The notes beneath the pieces were generated by a model, which was not told the DNA's origin, did not search any database, and was given only the letters and a program-made list of their open reading frames with translations. A stretch of DNA of 41,194 nucleotides from Candidatus Gastranaerophilales bacterium (GTDB taxonomy: Bacteria > Cyanobacteriota > Vampirovibrionia > Gastranaerophilales > Gastranaerophilaceae), in assembly GCA_021205645.1 (NCBI GenBank), contig JAJPXE010000059.1, forward strand, positions 1 through 41,194. Direction: 5' to 3'. The position numbers and the translations under genes were made by a program. Each line of letters starts with the position of its first letter. The stretch's first letter is position 1. Below, one piece after another: positions 24,601 through 36,600 of the stretch.

Positions 24601-27600
24601 GCGCGTTAGCCGTTAATATAAGCGGTATAACCCTGTCTGCGGGTGATGAATGGAGCGAAAGTACACAGGTTATGCTGGCTGACGGGGTCACTTTCACTGT
24701 CGGTTCAGGTCTGAACGAAACTTCAATATTAAATATAACTTCTAATTCAATTATCTCCGGCGATGAGGAGAACGGTTATTCAACAGGTGCAAACTTTACC
24801 AATACAGGTGTAACAATAAATGTTCTTGTTGATGAATCTGAAATATACAGGGGTGTATATACCCAGACGGCAGGTTCGCTTGTGATTGAAAATAACGGCT
24901 CATCTTCATCCGGTAAGGTATTCGGCGAATATACGGATGATGACGGGAATGCCGTTCACAGCCTGAAAGATATTCAGGGTGGCTCAATGGTTGTTAACTA
25001 TACAACGGGTGCAATTGATTACGGCAATGTTAAACTCGGAAACAGTGCAACCCTGACCAATACAACCGCAGGCGGAGATGTAAATTCCGAATTACTTTCA
25101 TTCGGCGGAACGGGTGCTGTCGCAACATTCATTTCTTCTTCCTCCGTCAGCGATGCTGTTTATAATCTGTCAAATATAGATTCACTGTCGAATTGCTATA
25201 ATACTATTATTATGAAAGATACTGATGCTGTCCTTGTCGATAAATCATATAAACCGTCATCTTCAAGATATGGTACAACATCTTATGTGTTTGATAATGC
25301 CGTTGTTAATCTTCAATACGGAAACACGGAAGCAACAGAGGACACGAATGCGGTTGTTGATTTGAGTAATTATTACTTCTCAAGTATGTCCGCTAATAAT
25401 TCAACTTTTGTTCTGGATGTTGATTTAGACAGTAATACGGCTGATACTCTGGAAATTTTGGCGGTTGTGAATACTTCTTATGATAATGTTATTACACTGT
25501 CTAATCTGAACTTTGTAAATGTTGACCAGTCAAATACAGGTAAAATCCAAATTCTGCGCAATAAGATAAGTGATGTTGAACTTGCTCTGGATAGAGAACT
25601 GGCTGATACAACATGGGAATATTATGTAGATGATGATGAACGTTTCACGACAGATGACGACGGATATAATATTTTACAGATTAAATACACTGATTTTCTC
25701 GGCATTAAAGCAATCAGACTTGCAAATTATTCGGATGATACATCAGATGATTATGACAGTATAGAAATTTATAATTACTTAACTTTTGATTTGTTACAGC
25801 AAATCAATTATATAGATACTCCTACCTCCGCTGAATACAGACAATTCCTGTTCACGGGTGATAATCAAACTTACACCATGACGGACGATTTAGGAACAAC
25901 AGGCTCCGGCATGTTTGTAATAGATGGTGTTCTTGCAAGGGACGGTTCTTATTCTGTTATTGACGGAACAGATAATCATTATTCAATGTTTATATTATCT
26001 AATAGTACTCAAATGTATGTGTCAAACGTTAATTTTTCTAATGCGGGAACAAACAAAACATCAGGCAATGCTTCCGTATTTGAAATAACAAACAGTTCTG
26101 CAACTCTTGAATTGTATAATGTAAGCTTTACCGGTAACTATGGTGATGCAATATACAACAAATCAGGTACAATAACAATGTACAATGTCGTGTTTGATGC
26201 GGCATCAACAGATGATGATGGTAATGTTTATGCCAACAGTATAGGCAACTATGCCGATATTGCAACCGCAATTTATGACGGTACGATGACAACAAACACA
26301 TTCAATTCCGAAATATACAACTATTCATCAGGTGTGATCGAATTCCATGCAACAGACACAATCAGCGGTAAATTAACCAACTATGGTACGATATATTTCT
26401 ATGGTATAGATACGGTAGATGCTGCAAATGATGACTCAAATCTTGTAAATTACGGAACTATTAATACAGCTGTCGGATTGAGCGGTGTTGATGATGTTAC
26501 CGTAACATTCAACAGAGCTATTGATAACTACGGAACTATTCAAACTGTAGGAGTGGATTATTTTAATGCGGATATTAATAATACAGCCAATATTTACTTT
26601 GGCGGAGTTGAGAATATTGCGGGTGTAATTTCCGGCACAAACGGCAAAATTGTTATTTCTGTTATAGATGAAAGCATTACTCCTGTTGTTAACATCAATG
26701 CGGGCGGTGAAATAGCTTATAATCAGAGCGTATTACTTGAAGAAAACACTTATCTTAATATAAATGGCGGAACTGTTAACCTTGATTCTGCTGATAGCTG
26801 GACAGGTACACTCATAATAGCGAGCGGCACTCTTAATCTGTCAGGTCATGAAAATACGGGCGAATTTATCGGCAGCGGCGGTACGGTCAATATCATTAAC
26901 AATGCTGTCCTGAATATTACAAATGATGTAAACGATGATGTTAATATGAACCTTACAAGCGGAACGATTAAAATAACAGGAAGTTCGTTGCTATCAACTG
27001 CTTCCTTAACACTCGGTGACGGTGACAGCTGGCTCAGCGGTTTGGATACTTCAATAGAATTAGGACGTTATTCGGCTCTTACTCTTGATTACGGATTGAA
27101 TGAAGATTCTTCAATGGTGATTGTATCAGGTCAGATTATCACAACCGCTGACGATCCAACAGCAGCTACAACAGCAAGAATTAATAATACGGGCATTGAT
27201 TTGACCATAAACGGAGATATTTCGGGATATACCGGATTATACTATCAAGGCTCAAGTACATCAGGCATAACCTATATACACACACCGTCATTAACGATAA
27301 CCGCAAACGGCTCTGTATTTACCGGTACTAAATATATTTATGCAGGTACAGTCGATATTACAAGAGCTGACGAGATTGATTATACAGGTTTCAGATTATC
27401 TGACGGTGTTGAATTTACTAATAAATCAACGGGCGGTACAATCTATTCCGGTGTGATTACGTTTACCGGCTCGGGTGACGGTGCCGTTGCAACATTTACT
27501 AACTATGATGATAATGCAGGCTCCGATAAGGCTCAATATACTTTGAATAATATCACTAACTCAACATCTGCCGATACAATTGTACTTAAAAATTCAGATG

Positions 27601-30600
27601 TAACCCTTGTGACATACAATGACAGCGGATATTATGATTATACCGGTACAACAACTTATCAGTTTAAAAACTCTGCAATTGATTTGAGTACAAATGATAG
27701 TAATACTGTTGCCGATTATCAGTTTACAACATTGATAAGCGATAGCAGTAATGATTTCACAATTGATTTAGATTTTGGCTCATATACAATAAATGCTGAC
27801 GGTTCAACAACGGTTACGACTGAAGCAACTGCCGATACATTAACTATAGGCAAAAATTCAAGCGGCGTTGTTAAGATTTCTGCTATAAACTTTATAAATG
27901 ATACACAGTATAGCAGTACAACCGTTACTATTATAAATACAACATCATCCGGTATTGTGCTTGCGTTGACGGATGAGCTGGTTGCTGATTTTGAAGCAAA
28001 TCATACCTATGAAATTTCAGACAGCACATTTGTTATTGGCGGCAAAGTTCAGATTGATTATGCGGAATATCTTGGCACTAAGAGTATAAAAGTTGCTGAT
28101 AATAATGTAAGTATCACTATTTATAACGATGTCACAAAAGATGTATTAAAAGAATTAAATGAATACGAAACCGAAATGGAGAGGGTATTCGGCTTTAATA
28201 ATTCATACACAGAAGAAACGTATACACTGATTGACAATACAGGTATTACTGCATCGGGTACAATGAGTGTTCTTGGTATTGAGGGCAATACTGATATTAT
28301 CAATGCAAACGGATATTCAATGTTTGTTGTTTCAAATTCAGACACAATTCTCAATATATCAGATGTTACGATACAAAATGCGGGTGTAAACAGTACAACT
28401 TCAAATAATGCGTCCGTACTTGACATAGTATCGGAGAATGCCGTTGTGAATGTTGAGCGTACAATATTCAGTGCAAATGCGGGAAATGCAGTATATAATG
28501 CCGGTACATTAAATCTTGCGGATGTAGAATTTAAAACTTCTTCCAATGGTGAAAATGCCATAACGAACTACGGAGAAATAAACACATCCGGAGTTAATAT
28601 ATTCGGCTCTGATATTATAAATGCTGCTATTGTATCAGCAAATGCCGGAACCGGTGAAATTACAACTGTTCCGGGTGTTATCAACCTGCGGGGTACTGAA
28701 TATATTGCAGGTAATATAACAAACTCCGGAACAATCAATATTTTGCCTTTGACGGAAGAAGATATAACAGAGCTGGTTATCGAAATCGGTAATTATACAT
28801 ATACACTATCAAACGGAGCAAAACTGTTCTCGGGAGCAATAACCAACAGCGGAGATATAATCACAACCGCAACGGATATCTATACAGGTGATATTGAAAA
28901 TACGGGAAATATTTACTTTAGCGGAAATTCGACATTATTATCCGAATTGAGCGGAAGCGGAAATGTGACTGTTGTTAATCCTGTAACTTATACAGATACT
29001 GCAAAATTAACAATAGGTGCAAACGGTGTTATTGCTCAGACTGTTGTCGTTACGCTTTCGGAAGATACAGAGCTTGCAATCTCGGGCGGTACGGTTACGC
29101 TTGACGGAGGTGATACTGTAATTGGCACAATTACAATGGACAATTCAAATTCAGTATTGAATATAGCGGGTTTAACCGCAAACGGAGCAGTAAATGCAAC
29201 ATACGGTAATATAAATATCATATCGGGTACGCTGACAATTTATGAAGATTCAGTTCTGAGTGATGATGTTAATATCAATGCAGATACATACGGAACTCTT
29301 GCAATAGAAAACCATACGGGTGATAATGCCGTAACTCTCTCAACGGGTGATTACTGGAATGACGGCTATATTACACTGATATCATCTCAATTGATAATTG
29401 ATACCGGATTGAATGCGTCAACTTCTCTGGCTCTGGATATAGATAACAAGATTTCCGGCGATGAAGAGTCTATATTAACAAATAATTTGTATGATATTAC
29501 AATATCAGCTGATATGTCAGGTTTTGAGGGTGTATATAACCAGCTTGCAGGCTCATTAACAATGACAGAAACAGGCATGTTGTTTACGGGTAAAAATCTG
29601 ATATCATCAGGCTCTGTAACTATTACAAGAGGGGATGACGGTATAGATTATACCGGTCTTGTAATGCAGTCCAGAACTACATTTATCAACTATGCAAATT
29701 CTTCAAACGGCGGTGTAATAACTTCTGATGTTGTTCAGTTAGATGATAATGCCGCAGGTGTAACATTGACATTCACAAGCAGTTCCGATTATGATGCTTC
29801 AACCGAAAAAGTGTCCTATATATTGCTTAATAAGATTGAAAGCGGGGCAAGTCAAAATATTGTTAACTTCATCAATTCGGATGTTAAATTCTCTAATGCA
29901 GACTCATCAGCTAACAGTTATGATTTCTCCGGCACAACAGGTTATACATTTACAAATTCCGTTGTTGACCTTGCTGACGGTTATGTAAATAACTATACTT
30001 TCGGTACAATGATGATGGATTCGGATTCCACATATTCAATAGATGTTAACCTTTATGACTTTACTTCCGATACATTGACATTCACAAATGCAATGTCCGA
30101 CACTGATACGGAAGGAGTTATATATATCGGAAGTATAAATCTTGTAAATAATCCGAATGAAAACTCTTTAAATATCACGACAGTAAATGAAGATGTTGTA
30201 ATTCAGGTATTGTTCAACAATTATACAGGCTCTGACAGTAGTTATCGCCAATTGAATATAGATGCGGCAGGTGAACTTGAATTTGTATATGATATAACAA
30301 GTGATGCTGTATACAACCAGTTTACGGGAGTCAAAACATTAGCTCTTGCAACAACAGAAACAGAGAATGACAGCTTATCGCTAACGATAAATAAACGCTA
30401 CGATACTTTAGCACAGCTCAATCAGAAAGTATTCTCCGATGATTCAACAAACACAAGAAACTTTAACTTTACGGGCGAATCGTCCGATGAAGCTCAAACT
30501 TATACTTTGATTGATAATACCGGAATTACCGCAGCCGGTTATCTGTATATCAACGGTATTGCAAGAGAATACGGTTATGATGTTATTGATGCGGGCAATA

Positions 30601-33600
30601 CTTATTCAATGTTTGTAGTAAGTAATTCAAATACGGTTTTAACAATCAATAATGTAACAATACAAAATGCGGTACTAAATTCCACAACGGGCAATGCTTC
30701 CGTACTGGATATAACAGCTTCCGATGCAGCGGTTACTCTAAATAATGTTGTATTGCAGGATAATGCTGACGATGCAATATATAACGCAGGTATTCTCACA
30801 TTGAACGGTGTTACCGTTATTGAATCAAAAACGGACAACAATCATATTACTAACGTAAATAGACTGACAACGTCAGGGACAAACGAATTCAATACAAATT
30901 TATATAACAGCGGTACGATATATCTTAGCGGTACGGACACATTCAATGCGACCATATATAACTCGGGTGTTATTAATCTGAATGGTAAAACATTAATAAC
31001 GACTGATATAAAAGATTATAAATCAAGTTCCGGTACTTTAAATATCTACGGAGATGTTACCCTGCAAGGTACAGAAGATAATGTAGCAACAATAGATGAT
31101 AATCAAAAAGTTAATTTGATAACATCAAGCACACTAACCTTAAAGAATGCTCTGTTGAATCTGTCGAGCGGTGATTCAATAGCATCAGGTGTAACTATAA
31201 CAATGACCGACAGCACTTTAACATACTCGGATATAACAAGTACGGGTGTAGTTTTGAATGCCGTAAGCGGTGATTTTACGATTAATTCCGGTTCTCTGTC
31301 ACTGACAGACGGTACTGTATTTAACACTGATGTAAACATATCCTTGAGCGGCGGTACATTGATTCTTGCTTCGGCAATAAATTTAACTCTGTCCTCTTCT
31401 GATATTTGGAGCGAAAGTGCTTTTGTAAACCTTTCTGACAGCAGCTCTGTTCTGACAGTGCAATCCGGTTTGAATACGAATTCAATAATGGAATTTTCTG
31501 ATTCAAACTTGATAGGCAGCGGTACATTCACTAACTCCGGTGTTGCAATAACAATATCCTCTGATGAATCAGTATTTACCGGTCAATATGAACAAAACAA
31601 TGTAAATTCAAGTTTAACGGTTACAAGCAGTGTTGTGAACGGTTTGGAAACAGTTAAGTTATTCGGCGGGATAAAGACAATAACCGGTGGTAGTGTTACG
31701 ATTGAACGCACGCTTGGCATTGATTATACAAACTTTGCACTCGGAAGCAATACAACATTATCAAACTATTCTTTATCGACAACCGGCGGTAATATCAGCA
31801 GTGATGTATTTACATTTATATCAGCCGGTGCAACGGCATTATTTGGACGTTCAAGTGATGCGGAAATTGAAGATTATGTTAACTACACTCTTGTTGAAGA
31901 TATTTATAACGACACTTATTCTAATACTATCAAGTTTGAAAATGCAAATGTTACTCTCGGAGCAAAAGATTACAACAGCGGTAATACCTCTTATGTATTT
32001 AAAAACTCGGTTATTGACTTGTCTGACGGGTCTATTAATAATTATTCTTTCACAACATTGGTCAGTGAAGATGATACACTGGAAATTATACTTGATATTG
32101 ATTTCCACAACTTAATTGCTGATACGATAACAGCAGGATCCGGCTCATCAGGTGCTATAACGATTTCAAGAATTAATGTTGCTGATATTGACCAGAACGA
32201 CTCGGGTGTAATTCAAATATTATATGCAGAGAATTTTAACATATATCTTCAGATAGAAGGTAATTTTGAATATGAATTCGGTATTGTCGGAAACACTTTA
32301 AATCCTACGGCTCATGTTGTAACCGGTGATGACGGCTCAAAATCTATTGTATTGTCAGCATTTGATTATATCGGTTCAAAATCTGTTCGAACAGCAACAA
32401 CAAGTACCTATAACGATAGTATAGAAATTTATAATTCAGGTATTCAAGATACTTTAAAAGCCGTAAATCAATATGATAACGATACAGATGGTTATGCATC
32501 AAGAACATTCCAATTTGCGTATAATACAGCGTCAGGCTCTGATGTTACAGAATACAGCGTAAGAGAAAATCTCGGAGAAACAGCTGCCGGTACGTTCTAT
32601 GTACTCGGAAGATTAAATGATGACGGTACTTATGATGATGTTATAAATGCATACGGCTATGATATTGTTAGCGGTGAAGTAACTGAGACAACTGTAAGAC
32701 ATTCATTATTTGAACTTGCAAATGCAACAGATTTGTATATTGAGAATGTGACAATAAAGAACGCGGCACTAAATTCCACAACGGGTAAAGCTTCCGTACT
32801 GGATATAACTTCTTCAAGTGCATCTGCTTATCTGACGAATGTAACATTAACATCGAACACAGGAAATGCAATATACAATGCGGGTACTCTGGAATTTACA
32901 AATGTTATTGTCAATGCCGGAGCAGGTGATTATGCAAATTCAATATATAATGCATCGGGCGGAAAATTAACAACATCAGGTACAAACCTATATTATTCAT
33001 TGTTGACGAATAACGGAGAAATGACCATAAACGGTGAGGACAGTTTCTATGCGGAAGTTTCGGGCAGCGGTGAGATAAACATAAACGGCACAGCAAATGT
33101 ATATGAAAATGCTGAATTAGACGGTTCTGCCGCAATAAATATATCGGAATACGGTGTTATTAATATAGATGGCGGCAGTGTCAACCTCAACACCGGCGAC
33201 AGTTGGGAGGGCACTATAAATCTTATATCGGGAACGCTGGATTATGCGGATTTAACATCAAACGGTATAATAAGTGCTCAGAGCGGTACATTAAATATAA
33301 CATCCGGAACATTGACCGTAAACGCTGCAAGTACGGAATTATCATCTGATGATACTCCGATTGCAGGTGTGGTAAATGTTTCGGTAGCATCGGGCGCATC
33401 ACTGGTTCTTCAGGGATATAGCGGATATGAATTCGTATATGGTATTGAACGATATATTACGCATTATAATACATTAACTCTATCAACAGATGATAGTTGG
33501 AGCGGTAATATATCACTGGAAACGGCTCTATTAATTCTTGATGAAGATGGTTTCACATTCAGCGGATATGATGATGAAACAGATGTTTATACTTTCTCAA

Positions 33601-36600
33601 GTTCGGAACAGTTAACAGTTGATGAAAATTCAATTGTTCAAAATAACGGTCTTTCGATAACATTAACGGACGATTTTTCAACTGTATTCTCAGGAACTTA
33701 TGAACAGAACGGAGTCGACTCAATATTGACCGTAACATCAGACGGTGTACTATTTGGCGGTGTTAAAAATATCAATGCGGGCAGTATTATCATTACAACA
33801 GGTGAAGATGGAATTACTTATGAGAATATAAATTTAGCATCAGATACTACATTAGAAAATTATGCAACAACAACGACCGGTGGTACAATATCTTCAAGTA
33901 TTGCCTTTACCGGCAGTAATTCTTCGATGTTGTTTACAAATGATTCCTCATATGAAATTCCTGAATTTGATATAAATGATAGTGAACAGTATGATGCTGA
34001 TACGGATAATATATTAGATGTAAACGGACTGATAAATTATTCTCTGGATATAATATCATCAGAAGGTGCGGGTAATACAGTCAAATTTGTTAATTCAAAT
34101 GTAACTCTTATCGGTGCAGCGGCTTCGGGTGAATATACGGATAGTACTCAAACAACAGGAATTGTTCACTATGATAATGGCGTTATTTATGAGTTTACAA
34201 ACAGTTATTTAAGTACGGCAGACGGTTATGCAAACAGATATTATTTCTCGGAATTGAGAATAGACGATTCATCAAACAGTGCAGTTTTGAATTATGTACT
34301 TGATATTTGTGCTGACAGTCAGGCTATGGACAGTATATATGTAGATGATGAAAATGCTGTAGGTACAATAGTTATTTCAGAAATTAATCTTGTAAGAACA
34401 AGTGAAAGCGAAGATTCTTCGTTTACGGCTTTTGCATACAGAGTTATTATAGGTGACAATAATCTTACATTGGATTTGGCAGATGTAATTGGCCGCCCGG
34501 GCGGAATTCTGGCAAAGAGTATTGAACAGTATGATGAATACGGTGTACAAGAAATTAATATAGATTGGAACGCATATATCGGAAAAGTTGCTATTCAATT
34601 GGTATGCTTTAATGATGACGGCGAATATGTAAAAGTAAGTGCCGGTGAAATTGCAAACGGTATATACGTACAGCAGATGTTTACAAGAGATTTACTGCGT
34701 GATTTGTCAATGTATAAATCTGCCGACCCGAATATATCAAGTGAAGAAAAAATCCGTAATTTTAACTTTACAAGTGACAGCGTTACGCAAAAATACACAT
34801 TGTTAGATAATACATCAGGATGGACACGTAACGAATATGGTGATTTAATTGATTCTAATAATAATATAATTGATACCACCGCAGCTGACTATGCCAACAG
34901 TACGGTATTTCAGGGTGTTTCGGCAGGTACTATGAATATCAACGGTTTAAGCTCAACATATAATATAATCAATGCTTACGGTCAGGTGCTCTGTTATAAC
35001 GAAAATGTCTATGAAGACGGTGATAGAGTTGCAAGTGTGTCGTTATCCGACAATCAATATCATCATTCAATGTTCGTGTTATCCGAGGAAACCAATTTAA
35101 ATATTTACGGTGTAACTATACAAAATGCCTACAGAGGTAATGATACATTGTATACAATAGAATATACAGATAATTACGATAATAATTATTATTACCTTGA
35201 CTCAGAAGGAAATCAAGTCGGTGTAATGTATGACGGAACAAACTATTATGAAACGGTATTAGATGATGAAGGGAATTATGAACATCAGCTTATCTCAGAT
35301 ACATCAGGCTATACATTCTACAAAATATCAAAAACAGTGCAGCTTTACGAGGATTATTCGGTAACGAACGGCAACGGTTCTGTAATATGTCAGATTACTA
35401 CCGATTCAAATATATACATTCAGGACTCTGTAATTACCAATAACCGTTCTTACGGATACGGCGGTGCAATCTATGCACTTGAAGGATTTACGATTAACGC
35501 GCTGGAAGATGATGTTGAATTTAGTGAAAACTATCAGCTCGCAACGGATACATCAAATGCGACGAAATCAACTATGACCGGCGGCGTGCTTAATGATATC
35601 TATTTTGCCAATACTTCCGATATCACATTGAATCTTAATGCGGCAGATGGCAAAACCTTATCATTGTTAAGCGGTATTGCTTATTCAAACTCGGATTATT
35701 CATTAAATATAGCTATTAACAAAGATTGCGGCGATACAACAGGTAAAGTGTTATTGGGCAATTTTGGTGCGGAGTCTGCATCATCGGATTATAAGTATAA
35801 TATAATAGCGTACGGCGGCGGTTTTGGATTTGTCGACGGCACTATTGATGCGGTTTACGTTAACAAAATAACTTTATACGATGATGTTCATTACTATGTT
35901 GAAGTTAATTTAAGCGAAAAAGCGAGCATGGTATGTGACACAATATTTGCCAACAGCTATGATTTTGGTACATACAAACTTGTAATGGATTCGACATCAT
36001 TCACCAATATAGGCAGATTTAATCAATCATCGAGCCAGCCAAATTATTGTGCTGTTGTATTAAGGGTTCTGGCTGTTGACAGTCCGGCAGCTGATTATAT
36101 TAAATTGCTTGATGACGAGGGCAATTCTGTTGATACAATTTCATGGGTTGACGGCAGCACGACATACTATGCAAGATTAGGTATAAACGGTACTGTTATA
36201 TACGGTACAAGTCTTGATGATACATCTTCTCTTATTTATCTTGCAGTATCAAATACAAAATCCAACACTTTCAAAATGACCTGTAACTATATGTTGTACG
36301 GTATTCAGGGAACTGATGAAAACGGTGATATCGTAGATATACCTGAATATTTGACATTAAAAAACTCCAAAACAACAATCACGGGTAACGGATATTCAAT
36401 AACAACGAATAACGAGCTTGTCGGTTTTGTCGTTTCGGATTCTAAGAAATCACTGGTAATAAAAAATGTATCGGAGATAAAAGGTTTTAACGGTGCACTG
36501 GTCAATTATGGCGGTAAAATAACTGTATCGGGAACAGGATTTAGCAAGAACGAAAGTGATACCTATGGTTCTGTTGCAAGAAACGAAAGCGGTACATTAA

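Noticed and set aside
28121..31531. Minus-strand frames of 140-146 codons at 28121-28561 and 31103-31531
   Set aside because: Both are antisense shadows of module heads and middles of the giant gene, with no supporting signals.
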